Source: a virus. Taken from it: 43,760 bases of DNA. The position numbers and the translations under genes were made by a program. The notes below the pieces were generated by a model. It ran no database searches. It saw only the letters and a program-made list of their open reading frames with translations, and had not been told where the DNA came from. This document shows positions 7,236-16,204 of this stretch, one piece after another; position 1 is the first letter of the stretch, and every line of letters starts with the position of its first letter. The stretch is from positions 1 through 43,760 of the IMG/VR virus record IMGVR_UViG_3300009068_000067; one strand, given 5' to 3'.

Positions 7236-7675
7236 ACCTAGAACTAGCCGCTGAACTGTGCCGCCGGTATGAAGGGTATCGGGCCAAGCCCTACCTTTGT
7301 CCGGCTGGCGTAGCTACGATTGGCTATGGTTCTACTTACTACGCAGATAAACGCAAGGTGACTTTAGAAGACCCACCGATGGATGAACCTACGGCACGGG
7401 CGCTTTTGATGATTGAGCTTGAGCATACGTACCTACCCGGTGTTCTGCGTAACTGCCCCGGCTTAATTACGGACGTTCGTAAGTGCAATGCCATCGTAGA
7501 TTTCTGCTACAACCTAGGCACAGGACGCTTGCAAACATCTACGTTAAAGAGGAAAATCAATGCCAATGATTGGGATGGGGCAAAAGAACAACTGATGCTC
7601 TGGACTAAAGGTGGCGGTCGGGTACTGCCGGGGCTATTAAAACGACGCACGGCTGAGTGCGCCCTACTGGATTGA
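7232..7675 (+). CDS. Endolysin, GH24 phage-type lysozyme
   Basis: The product is 147 aa. It cleaves the N-acetylmuramic acid to N-acetylglucosamine bond of peptidoglycan. The catalytic pattern Glu-8 aa-(Asp/Cys)-5 aa-Thr of P22-type lysozymes is present as E14, C23 and T29 in RYEGYRAKPYLCPAGVATIGYG; this is the Cys variant. IVDFCYNLGTG (about 87-97) matches the family's second conserved block, and the C-terminal GLLKRRTAECALL matches the usual RRxxE end. Length is normal for a single-domain enzyme. There is no signal peptide or signal-anchor helix, so release depends on a holin, consistent with the membrane proteins just upstream. The ATG overlaps the previous stop (ATGA). Confidence 0.93.
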   Translation: MNLELAAELCRRYEGYRAKPYLCPAGVATIGYGSTYYADKRKVTLEDPPMDEPTARALLMIELEHTYLPGVLRNCPGLITDVRKCNAIVDFCYNLGTGRLQTSTLKRKINANDWDGAKEQLMLWTKGGGRVLPGLLKRRTAECALLD

Positions 7676-7678
7676 CCG

Positions 7679-9814
7679 ATGCCATTACAAAAAGTTCTGT
7701 TCAAGCCGGGTGTAAATAAAGAAAATACCCGCTACACCAATGAAGGTGGCTGGTACGAGTGCGACAAGGTACGTTTCCGTCAAGGCACTCCAGAAGTTAT
7801 TGGTGGATGGCAACCTTTGTCTGCTTCTACGTACCAAGGCGTATGCCGGTCTTTGTGGAACTGGGCACAGCTTAACGGCAACAATCTAATTGGTGTTGGT
7901 ACAAACCTTAAGTTCTACATCAACCAAGGCGGCGCGTACAACGACATTACGCCTATCCGTGCGTCTAGCACAATCAACAACAACCCGTTTGCAGCTACAA
8001 ACGGTTCCGCCACAATCACAGTAACAGACACAAGTCATGGCGCTATTACGGGTGACTTTGTTACGTTCAGTGGGGCTGTTAGCCTTGGCGGGAATATCAC
8101 AGCTACGGTATTAAATGCGCAGTATCAGATTACAGTCCTCACTGCAAACACATATACATTCACCGCGTCAGCTACAGCCAATGCTACGGATGCTTCTGGT
8201 TCTCCCGGTGGTGGTGCTTCTGTTGTAGCCGCATACCAGATCAGTGTTGGCCCAGCTATTCCTTCTCCGCTTATAGGTTGGGGTGCTGGTGCTTGGGGTA
8301 GTCCTCCTCCGGCATCTGGAACTATTGGCACATGGGGCTACGGCCTTACATCCACATCTGCTTTGCGTTTGTGGAACCAAATTAACTACGGCCAAGACTT
8401 AATCTATGGCCCACGCGGATACGAAATTTACTACTGGACTGCTAATAACGGCGTGAATACACGGGGCGTTTTATTGAACTCTCTTGGTGGTAATGTGTCT
8501 TTTACCAACGCTTCTCCCACAGTTGTTACTTCAACCATTGAATACACAGAAGGCGCAGCCCTTCAGTTTGCCGCCACTACATCTTTACCCACAGGCATTT
8601 CCGCAGCTACAACATACTACGCATACAGTGTAAGCGGCTTAACCTTTAAGTTGCTTGACTCAGCGGGGGCAGCAGTCAATACGTCTTCCACAGGCACGGG
8701 GGTATACGTTTCTTTAATTGTAGATGTGCCTACAATTCAAAATAATATTACAGTATCGGACAGTTCGCGTTTTGTAATGATATTTGGTTGCAACGACTAT
8801 GGGCTATCAACAGTTGACCCCATGCTAATTCGCTGGTCTGGGCAAAACGATCCTTACAACTGGACACCTGATCCTACTAATCAGGCAGGGTTTACCCGAC
8901 TATCTCACGGCTCACAGATTGTGACCACCGTTCAGACCCGTCAAGAGATTGTGGTATTTACGGATTCCAGTTTGTACTCACTCCAATACCTTGGCCCTCC
9001 TTACGTCTGGGCACCACAACTGCTTGGTGACAACATCTCTATCATGAGTCCTAACGCGGCTGTAATTGCATCGGGTGTTATTTACTGGATGGGTGTGGAC
9101 AAGTTCTATGCTTACGATGGCCGCGTGCAAACGCTTAACTGTGACCTACGTCGTTTTGTATTTCAAGACTTAAACCAAGAACAAGCGTTGCAAGTTTTCT
9201 GCGGTACAAACGAGGGCTTCAACGAAGTCTGGTGGTTCTATTGTTCTGCTGGCAACACGGCAATAGATAAGTACGTTATCTACAACTACCTTGAAAAAGT
9301 CTGGTACTACGGCACGATGAACCGCACAGCGTGGTTGGACTCTGGCTTACTACAGTTTCCAATTGCCGCAAATTACACCAGTACAACCCTTACAGGCAAC
9401 ATTGTCTACCATGAGGACGGAATCAATGACAATACGACTGGCACGAACGCGGCCATTTCTGCTTACATTAGCTCGTCTGAGTTTGATATTGGTGACGGCC
9501 ACAATTTTGGTTTTGTCTGGCGGGTGTTGCCAGATTTAACTTTTGGTGATTCTACAGACAGCCCTACCAATGTTGCGCCCAAAGTAACCATGACGTTGTA
9601 TGGTTTGACTAACTCAGGTTCTGGAACCACAAGCAGTGCTAACGGCACCGTTACAAAAGGTAGCACGTACGTGATTACCGAAGAATTCACAGGGCAAATC
9701 TTCACCCGTATGCGTGGGCGTCAGATGATTTTTAAAGTTGAGTCAAACCAAATTAACACAGCTTGGCAACTGGGCGCACCCCGTATTGACATTCGCCCTG
9801 ATGGTAGGAGATAA
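7679..9814 (+). CDS. Large beta-rich virion protein, probable tail component
   Basis: The product is 711 aa. The N-terminus KPGVNKENTRYTNEGGWYEC and RFRQGTPEVIGGW (residues 9-44) is a signature I recall from many uncultured aquatic phages, always among structural genes and unnamed. Residues about 100-170 read like an Ig-like or bacterial adhesin repeat (TVTDTSHGAITGDFVTFSGA), and a second similar segment lies near 270-345. A Trp-Gly-rich linker (GWGAGAWGSPPP, TWGYG) at about 200-225 resembles the motif in the protein at 581-1621. The second half is rich in aromatic beta strands (GVDKFYAYDGRVQTL). There is no membrane segment. A tail hub, nozzle or tubular role is possible by size and context, but not shown. 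Confidence 0.7.
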   Translation: MPLQKVLFKPGVNKENTRYTNEGGWYECDKVRFRQGTPEVIGGWQPLSASTYQGVCRSLWNWAQLNGNNLIGVGTNLKFYINQGGAYNDITPIRASSTINNNPFAATNGSATITVTDTSHGAITGDFVTFSGAVSLGGNITATVLNAQYQITVLTANTYTFTASATANATDASGSPGGGASVVAAYQISVGPAIPSPLIGWGAGAWGSPPPASGTIGTWGYGLTSTSALRLWNQINYGQDLIYGPRGYEIYYWTANNGVNTRGVLLNSLGGNVSFTNASPTVVTSTIEYTEGAALQFAATTSLPTGISAATTYYAYSVSGLTFKLLDSAGAAVNTSSTGTGVYVSLIVDVPTIQNNITVSDSSRFVMIFGCNDYGLSTVDPMLIRWSGQNDPYNWTPDPTNQAGFTRLSHGSQIVTTVQTRQEIVVFTDSSLYSLQYLGPPYVWAPQLLGDNISIMSPNAAVIASGVIYWMGVDKFYAYDGRVQTLNCDLRRFVFQDLNQEQALQVFCGTNEGFNEVWWFYCSAGNTAIDKYVIYNYLEKVWYYGTMNRTAWLDSGLLQFPIAANYTSTTLTGNIVYHEDGINDNTTGTNAAISAYISSSEFDIGDGHNFGFVWRVLPDLTFGDSTDSPTNVAPKVTMTLYGLTNSGSGTTSSANGTVTKGSTYVITEEFTGQIFTRMRGRQMIFKVESNQINTAWQLGAPRIDIRPDGRR

Positions 9815-9816
9815 AC

Positions 9817-10068
9817 GTGTCACAAACCAACGTAGTTGCACCCAGCTTACCGCTTGCTCCGGTAGAATACGATCGTCAGTACATGGACAAGCTAACCAAC
9901 GTGTTGCGTCTGTACTTTAATCAACTGGACACCCCCGGCCCACTGGCTGGGTCAAGCATTAACTTGAACATAACTACCTTGCCAACTCAGGCTGATTTAG
10001 CTAACCTTCGGGTAGGAGATGTTTACCGTGACACAACAGCAGCAAATGCTTTAAAGATAAAGGTCTGA
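9817..10068 (+). CDS. Small virion-cluster protein
   Basis: The product is 83 aa and starts at GTG 9817; GGTAGGAG lies just upstream inside the end of the previous gene, which supports this non-ATG start. It is Leu- and Thr-rich with YMDKLTNVLRLYFNQLDTPG (helix, about 24-43) followed by LPTQADLANLRVGDVYRD (about 55-72), a short strand-turn segment I recall from small proteins next to structural genes in uncultured phages. It has no cysteines, membrane segment or signal. It probably belongs to the same transcription unit as the 711-aa protein and may be its partner. No function is known to me. Confidence 0.6.
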   Translation: MSQTNVVAPSLPLAPVEYDRQYMDKLTNVLRLYFNQLDTPGPLAGSSINLNITTLPTQADLANLRVGDVYRDTTAANALKIKV

Positions 10069-10069
10069 C

Positions 10070-12868
10070 ATGAGCCTGCATAAGTTTGCCGAACAAGTAG
10101 CATCGCAAGGCCGCGGTGACGATTCTTTACTTGTACACATGACGCCGGACGAAGTCCAGCGCCTACAAAAGTTTGCCCAAGCTAATGGCACATCATTGAC
10201 CATTAACCCTACTACGGGTTTACCCGAAGCTGGCATGCTGTCTGATTTATTCAAAGCCATTGCCCCTATCGCCCTTGGCGCGTTCCTTGGCCCTGCTGGT
10301 GCGGCTATTGGCGGCGGTTTTATGTCTGCGGGTATGGCAGGTTTAGCTGTGGGCGGTATTACTACTTTAGCTACCGGCAGTCTGTCTCGCGGCCTCATGG
10401 CCGGACTGGGTGCGTATGGTGGAGCAGGTCTTGGCGCTAGTTTAATGGGTGGCGGTACGGCGGCTATTGGCTCAGCCGCTGAAGGTATTCAAGGGCCGGT
10501 TGGTTCTTCTGAAAGTGGCTTTAGTGCAAGTCAAGCAATTTCTGCCGCCCCTAAAGCAGACGTACTGTCTGCTGGATACAACGCGGCTACGGCAAACCCT
10601 GCCGCTATGGGTGCTTTTGCCAAGCAAAACCTTGGTAACTTGGCTTACGCCGCCGCACCAATTGCCGCAGGCTTGATGGTGCCTACAACCACAAAATTAC
10701 CTGACCCAAAAGACACTGGTTACATCCGCCAAATGGCGTACAACATCAACCCAGACACAGGCAGGCCCGATCCCCTATATGGCAGAGTCGAGATGGCTCC
10801 TGTCAAAGCCAGTGAGTTTGGAAACAAAACATTCCAAGGTCAGCGCAATCTGTTCTACCAACAGAACCAAAATCAAAATCAGAACCCGTACGAACTTGGG
10901 GTGGGGTCTTTAAATCAGCCACCACAGCCAGTAAAACCTATGGCAAGCGGTGGTAGCGCGGGTATCGTAGCTTTGGCTGATGGTGGGGATGTAATTCGTA
11001 TGGCTAACGGTACGCCCCCTAAGATGTTGTCAGACGAAGAGTTATATCAAGCATCGGGGCTTTCTGGACAAGCCGGTTGGGAAGCTGCGGCCAAAGCACG
11101 CGACGCTCAAAACGCCGCCATGAATCAATACTACAGCCCGATTGCTACCGACTATGTAAATACTGCGGCAACTAATCCAAAAATAACAGCTTCTGATTTT
11201 ATTACCGGTGCTAACACAGCAGGTTTTGGATTAACGCAACCCCTTACAACAGCCCTTCAAGGTTCTGGCCTGTCCGCAGCTGACCAGTATGCGCTTACGC
11301 ATAGACTAGATGATGCGGCAGGTATAGCAACGGCCCCGAAAGCAGCACAAGATTTTTACAACAACATGGGTTACATCGCTGGTGCTTTGCCCGGCGACCA
11401 AGGTGGCTTGTCAGGACTGTACGCCAACATCAACTACTCTGCAAAAGGTCTACAAGATGAAATTAACGCAGGAAAAATATCTGTAGACGATGCTAAAAAA
11501 CTTGCGCGGGGTGAAATGACTCGCGTGGGTGTTAATGATAGAGATATTAAAAATGCAACAGGCGTTGACTTTAATAATTTGTTTACGCCCAAGACTGTTG
11601 TAACCCCACCACCAGACCCGTTTGTATCTGTAACTCCCGGAGAAGTAAAACTTCCAACAGCCACAACTTACACTAACGGTGCGTTTGGCAACTATGGATC
11701 CGGCCCTGCTACTGGCGTTGACTCAAACGGCAAAACCGTTTCTATTGCCACTCCCGGCGACATCATTTCAAACCCTGACGGCACACGCACAGTTGTGCCA
11801 AACATCCCCGGTCGTCCGTACGGCGGATTCACAGGTATGGATCCGGTTAAAAGTGCGTACACCGCTGGTGGCGGTAGTCTGGGCTACACCGCCCCAGTGC
11901 CTAAAACTGCGGCTGAACATAACGCTACATACAACAAGATGACGGATGACTCGTTAGATGCATATAACTTTCTGATGGGCAAGGGTAAAAACTTAACTCA
12001 ACGTAAAGCAGAGACACAAAATAGACCCGTAATGCAACGGTATGACGAGGCTATACTAGGTAAAAAAATGGGGAAACCTGTAGCTACAACAGCCGGTACA
12101 GATAAAGTTACAACGGTTGTGGGAGTCCCCGGTAACCCACAATCTTACTTTGACGAAAAAGCATACCTTGCCGCGCATCCGGATGTACAGGCAGAGTTGA
12201 CAACGGGCAAGTCTGTGTCAGGTAAACCTGTGCAGTTCTCTTCTGGTTACGAGCATTGGCTCAAGTATGGACAACCCGCTGGTTGGGCTTTCTCTGGTGA
12301 CTATACAGGCTACAAAACTGCCGCAGCCTTGGCTACTTCAGGCGGCGCAACAGGCGCAAGCGGTGGGCCTGGAGGCACGTCTAGCACATCGGGTAATAAT
12401 TCTGGAACAATTTCTGGCCTTACACCCGCACCAGCAAATGACAGTATTGCGGATACCGCCATGAGTCCTGATTCTGATAACGGTGTTGATGCTGAAGGCG
12501 GGTATTACTCCCGTGGCAAACTGAACTACGGTTCTAAAAATATGGCGATGGGCGGATACGCCATGGGTGGCGGTCTGGGTTCACTTGGTTCTTACTCTGA
12601 TGGCGGTCGATTACTCAAAGGCCCCGGAGATGGTGTATCTGATAGCATCCCTGCAACCATTGGCGCTAAGAGTCAGCCCGCACGCCTTGCCGATGGTGAG
12701 TTTGTAGTGCCTGCGCGTATCGTGTCTGAACTAGGCAACGGCTCAACAGATGCAGGAGCCAAGAAGCTTTACGCCATGCTGGATCGTGTACAACGTGCAC
12801 GGGGCAAGACCACAGGCAAAGACAGAGTAGCGGCAAACAGTCGCTCTGATAAATATCTTCCCGCGTAA
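10070..12868 (+). CDS. Large Gly/Ala-rich virion protein, probable internal or ejected protein
   Basis: The product is 932 aa. Residues about 60-150 are a Gly/Ala-rich hydrophobic block (IAPIALGAFLGPAGAAIGGG and on) of the kind that inserts in membranes. ADGGDVIRMANG lies near 304-315. A segment near 690-745 (SYFDEKAYLAAHPDVQAEL, then SSGYEHWLKYGQ) matches a repeat type I know from large exported and phage proteins. The C-terminal GPGDGVSDSIPA, RLADGEFVVPARIVSELGNG and AKKLYAMLDRVQRARG (about 845-915) form a block recurrent in phage structural proteins. A weak AAGG precedes the ATG, which comes one base after the previous stop. It heads a run of four very large virion-type genes, so delivery with the DNA is plausible. 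That role is inferred. Confidence 0.65.
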   Translation: MSLHKFAEQVASQGRGDDSLLVHMTPDEVQRLQKFAQANGTSLTINPTTGLPEAGMLSDLFKAIAPIALGAFLGPAGAAIGGGFMSAGMAGLAVGGITTLATGSLSRGLMAGLGAYGGAGLGASLMGGGTAAIGSAAEGIQGPVGSSESGFSASQAISAAPKADVLSAGYNAATANPAAMGAFAKQNLGNLAYAAAPIAAGLMVPTTTKLPDPKDTGYIRQMAYNINPDTGRPDPLYGRVEMAPVKASEFGNKTFQGQRNLFYQQNQNQNQNPYELGVGSLNQPPQPVKPMASGGSAGIVALADGGDVIRMANGTPPKMLSDEELYQASGLSGQAGWEAAAKARDAQNAAMNQYYSPIATDYVNTAATNPKITASDFITGANTAGFGLTQPLTTALQGSGLSAADQYALTHRLDDAAGIATAPKAAQDFYNNMGYIAGALPGDQGGLSGLYANINYSAKGLQDEINAGKISVDDAKKLARGEMTRVGVNDRDIKNATGVDFNNLFTPKTVVTPPPDPFVSVTPGEVKLPTATTYTNGAFGNYGSGPATGVDSNGKTVSIATPGDIISNPDGTRTVVPNIPGRPYGGFTGMDPVKSAYTAGGGSLGYTAPVPKTAAEHNATYNKMTDDSLDAYNFLMGKGKNLTQRKAETQNRPVMQRYDEAILGKKMGKPVATTAGTDKVTTVVGVPGNPQSYFDEKAYLAAHPDVQAELTTGKSVSGKPVQFSSGYEHWLKYGQPAGWAFSGDYTGYKTAAALATSGGATGASGGPGGTSSTSGNNSGTISGLTPAPANDSIADTAMSPDSDNGVDAEGGYYSRGKLNYGSKNMAMGGYAMGGGLGSLGSYSDGGRLLKGPGDGVSDSIPATIGAKSQPARLADGEFVVPARIVSELGNGSTDAGAKKLYAMLDRVQRARGKTTGKDRVAANSRSDKYLPA

Positions 12869-12878
12869 GGAATAGATC

Positions 12879-13913
12879 ATGGCAACGACCCCAATACCAA
12901 CACAAGTACAAGAATATCAAACAGGCTTTGCGCCTGTTATTGAACCGTTTGCAACAAAACTGCTAGGCGACGCACAGTTACTAACTGATACTGACCAAAC
13001 CCCGTACATGCAGTACATGCGGGATCGTCAAGCGCAGTTTACGCCTTTACAGCAACAGTCGTTTGAGAACGCAGGGTTAATGCAGACTGCCCCTCAATTG
13101 GGCGATGCCACCGCTATGGCGGGCATGGCAGGTCTTGGCGCACTCAATACGCAGTACACGTTTAACCCATACCAGACACAACAGTTCACGGGAAACAACG
13201 TACAAGCGTACATGTCCCCCTACATGCAAAATGTGGTGGAGCGCCAGCAACAAGATGCTGAACGACAGTCTAAAATTGCAGGGCAAGCACAAGATGCCCA
13301 AGCCGCCCGTTCAGGTGCGTTTGGTGGTAGCGGTAACTATCTTATGCGTGGTCAAGCCGCAGGTAACTTAGCCCGTCAAAAGGGTGACATCCAAGCTCAA
13401 GGATTGCAAAACGCTTACCAGCAAGCCATGGGTCAGTTTAACCAATCGCAGGCTCAAAACCTAGCAGGCCAGCAACTCAACGCACAACAGCAACAGTATG
13501 GCGCGGGACTAGGACTTCAAGGTCTACAGACAGCCGGAACAATGGCTAATAACTTAGCCAACATCGGTCAGACACAGTACGGTCAAAACCTTGGTCTCTT
13601 GGACGTTCAGAATAAGTTTGGCGCACAGCAGCAAGGCCAAATGCAGAACCAACTGAATACCGAGTACCAAGACTTTTTAAACTACCAAAACTACCCTTAC
13701 AAGCAATTGGGTTTTATGTCTGACATGATTCGTGGTTTGCCTTTGACTCAGCAGTCTCAGACCATGTATGCACAACCCCCATCAATGATTCAACAAGCTG
13801 CCGGTTTAGGCATTACAGGTAAAGCATTGGGCGCGTTTGCAGGTGGCGGTGCTGTTGGCGATCGTCCTGCTGGTCTGGCAGACTTGGCAATCTACAGAAT
13901 GGGTCAGGATTAA
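12879..13913 (+). CDS. Gln-rich helical virion protein, probable internal core protein
   Basis: The product is 344 aa, with AAGGA eight bases before the ATG. It is extremely Gln/Ala/Asn-rich: YMSPYMQNVVERQQQDAERQ (about 108-127), AARSGAFGGSGNY (about 141-153), then long Gln-rich helices to residue 280. The C-terminus FAGGGAVGDRPAGLADLAIY echoes the Gly-Gly/LAD motifs of both neighbours. There are no cysteines, signal or membrane helices. Composition and position between a Gly/Ala-rich protein and a transglycosylase protein resemble the internal virion (ejection) cassette of short-tailed phages, where a small helical protein accompanies two large ones. Assignment is by analogy of gene order, not by a recognised domain. 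Confidence 0.6.
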   Translation: MATTPIPTQVQEYQTGFAPVIEPFATKLLGDAQLLTDTDQTPYMQYMRDRQAQFTPLQQQSFENAGLMQTAPQLGDATAMAGMAGLGALNTQYTFNPYQTQQFTGNNVQAYMSPYMQNVVERQQQDAERQSKIAGQAQDAQAARSGAFGGSGNYLMRGQAAGNLARQKGDIQAQGLQNAYQQAMGQFNQSQAQNLAGQQLNAQQQQYGAGLGLQGLQTAGTMANNLANIGQTQYGQNLGLLDVQNKFGAQQQGQMQNQLNTEYQDFLNYQNYPYKQLGFMSDMIRGLPLTQQSQTMYAQPPSMIQQAAGLGITGKALGAFAGGGAVGDRPAGLADLAIYRMGQD

Positions 13914-13916
13914 ATC

Positions 13917-16199
13917 ATGCAATTAGAAGAACTATCTAATATCTCTGACAATCTGGCCATGATGCCAGACCCTGCGTTGCAGCAGTTTGCGCAGATGCAC
14001 AAGACTGACCCCTACATGGTGTCTCTGGCGCTAAGCGAAAGCAACCGCCGCAAAGCATTACGTACAGCGTCTCAAGGGCAAGCCGGTGCCGCACCTCAAC
14101 CCAAAGTAGTTGACGCGGCTATTCAAGGCATGCGGCCTACTCCCGTTGCGGCCCCTATGGTTGCTCAAACACAGCTACCAGAAAACCAAGGCATAGCACG
14201 TATTCCTGCACCCAACATGCGGCACTTGGCTGATGGCGGTATTGCAGGGTTTGACGAAAGTTCAAATTCCCCCATGTCCCGCGAAAACTTAAACAACATG
14301 GGCAACACCGGTGGTATGTTTAATTACGCCCAAGACGGTGGTGGTGTGGTGCGTATGTCTGGCGGGGGCGTTCCCGGCTATGCAAAAGGCGATAAGGTGG
14401 TGGATTACCGCCAAGCCATCATTGACGAAGCTCAAATGCAAGGCGTGCCTGCGGCTGTAGCTTTACAAATTTCTGGTGTTGAAAGTAACTTTGACCCTAA
14501 AGCCAGACCTATTGATCCAAGGACTGGTAAACCACGCTCTTCTGCTACAAGTTTTTTCCAAGTAGTAGATGACACGTTTAAAGGCTTGGGCGGTGATCCT
14601 AAGAAACGTAACGACCCTATGGAAAATATCCGTGTGGGCGTTAAGTCTCTTGCACAAAACCAAGCCGCATTGACAAAAAAACTGGGACGCGCACCTCAAC
14701 CACAAGAACTGTACACAACTCATTTCTTGGGCACAGATACAGGGTCTAAACTTTTATCTGCCGACCCCAACACACCTGTTAGCGCGTTCTTGGATAAAGC
14801 CGATCCTAAAAACAAAGAGAAAATTCTTACTGCCAATCCAGAAGTGCTAGGCGGTAAGAAGACCGTTGGTGATGTGCTTGCATGGACGCAAAAGAAAATG
14901 GCGCCTGTATTAACAGCGGCTATGCCTATTGGTACTGCGCAAGCCGGAGAGCCGCCAAAAATGCAAGCCGCAGCCCCTGTCGATACTAGCTTGGCCGCAC
15001 AGATTCCCGGCCAGTCTGCACAAGCGCCTGCGTCTAACTATGACCAAACCAACTCGTTCTTTGGGCGAATGGCTGACAAGATGGGCATTCCTTTGGAAGC
15101 TCAACGTCAAATTAGTACAACATTAAACGCCCCCACACCGCTGGCTCCTGTAGTTGGCTCAGCTAAATCTGGTTCTGGCATTGTTGCTTTGGGTGAAAAA
15201 CTTGGTGACAAACTTGGGTTTTTGCAAGGGCCTAAAGGCCGTATGTCGGCGCAAGAAATTGCTGCATTGCAAAAAGAGTCTGGCGGTTTAAAGGCACTCG
15301 AAGCATCACAACAAGTTACAAAAGACGCACAAGCCGCTGGCGCTACATTGGAAGAGCAAGAGTATCTACGTAAGATGATTGAAGCTAATCGGGCCAAAGA
15401 AGCGGCAGACAAATACAGCAAGGCTTCTAATATTGCAGAAGCTTCGCAGTTACGAGAAGCTGGAGATGTTGCTACGGCTCAACGTTTATCCCAGACTGGC
15501 CAACAAGCTCAAACCGCAGGCCGTGCGGAGTCGCTTGCAAACACAGTGTTACCTACTAATAATGCAGCACCTGCGGCTGGTGTAGCGCCGGGAGCAATTC
15601 CGTTTAAAGGTATTGACAAGAATGAACTTGAGCGCATGCAGGAGGCTAACCAAGCTCCAATGACGCGTGACGATATTGTCAAAGCCGCTGAAGACGTAAC
15701 GCCTGTTAAAGAACGCAAAGGCTTTAGCAACGACGATTTGTTAACTTTAGGTTTAAGTCTGCTTGCAAGCAAATCTCCAAACTTTATGACTGCGCTTGGC
15801 GAAGCCGGATTGGCTACCGTTGCTGGTAAGAAAGAACGTGAGAAGACTGAGCGCGAAGCGACTAAGTCTGGAGTTGAACTAGATTACATGAAGGCACGCA
15901 CCAAAGAAGCTGAAGCAACTGCCGCGCTTATTGAGCGTGGTGGTAAAGAGAAGAAGATGGAGTTGGAAGCTGAGAAGATGATCCAAAGCCATATGACTGA
16001 TTGGATGAAGAGTATGGAAGGCAAGATGGGTGCGTTGGGTGCGGAAGGGCCTTTGGCTAAACAACGTGAAGAAGATCGTGTTCGCACAGCCATCTATGCA
16101 AGCTTGGGACTTAAGAATATAATGCCTTCAACATCCGCTTCTTCGGGTGTAGGGTTGTCAGCCTCTGACTCCGCACTAATCAATAAATATCTTAGGTAA
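13917..16199 (+). CDS. Internal virion protein with lytic transglycosylase (SLT) domain
   Basis: The product is 760 aa. Residues about 165-300 are an SLT-type lytic transglycosylase: QAIIDEAQMQGVPAAVALQI, then GVESNFDP with catalytic E189, SSATSFFQVVDDTF (208-221) in place of the usual GLMQ block, and YTTHFLG (266-272). Such domains cleave peptidoglycan glycan strands so that phage DNA can cross the wall during entry. Before it lie LADGGIAGF (104-112) and VVRMSGGGVPGYAKGD (144-159), motifs shared with neighbouring virion proteins. After it comes a long Ala/Lys/Glu-rich helical region to the C-terminus. There is no signal peptide, as expected for a protein packaged in the capsid. It lies immediately upstream of the giant virion gene. 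Confidence 0.78.
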   Translation: MQLEELSNISDNLAMMPDPALQQFAQMHKTDPYMVSLALSESNRRKALRTASQGQAGAAPQPKVVDAAIQGMRPTPVAAPMVAQTQLPENQGIARIPAPNMRHLADGGIAGFDESSNSPMSRENLNNMGNTGGMFNYAQDGGGVVRMSGGGVPGYAKGDKVVDYRQAIIDEAQMQGVPAAVALQISGVESNFDPKARPIDPRTGKPRSSATSFFQVVDDTFKGLGGDPKKRNDPMENIRVGVKSLAQNQAALTKKLGRAPQPQELYTTHFLGTDTGSKLLSADPNTPVSAFLDKADPKNKEKILTANPEVLGGKKTVGDVLAWTQKKMAPVLTAAMPIGTAQAGEPPKMQAAAPVDTSLAAQIPGQSAQAPASNYDQTNSFFGRMADKMGIPLEAQRQISTTLNAPTPLAPVVGSAKSGSGIVALGEKLGDKLGFLQGPKGRMSAQEIAALQKESGGLKALEASQQVTKDAQAAGATLEEQEYLRKMIEANRAKEAADKYSKASNIAEASQLREAGDVATAQRLSQTGQQAQTAGRAESLANTVLPTNNAAPAAGVAPGAIPFKGIDKNELERMQEANQAPMTRDDIVKAAEDVTPVKERKGFSNDDLLTLGLSLLASKSPNFMTALGEAGLATVAGKKEREKTEREATKSGVELDYMKARTKEAEATAALIERGGKEKKMELEAEKMIQSHMTDWMKSMEGKMGALGAEGPLAKQREEDRVRTAIYASLGLKNIMPSTSASSGVGLSASDSALINKYLR

Positions 16200-16204
16200 C
16201 CGCC

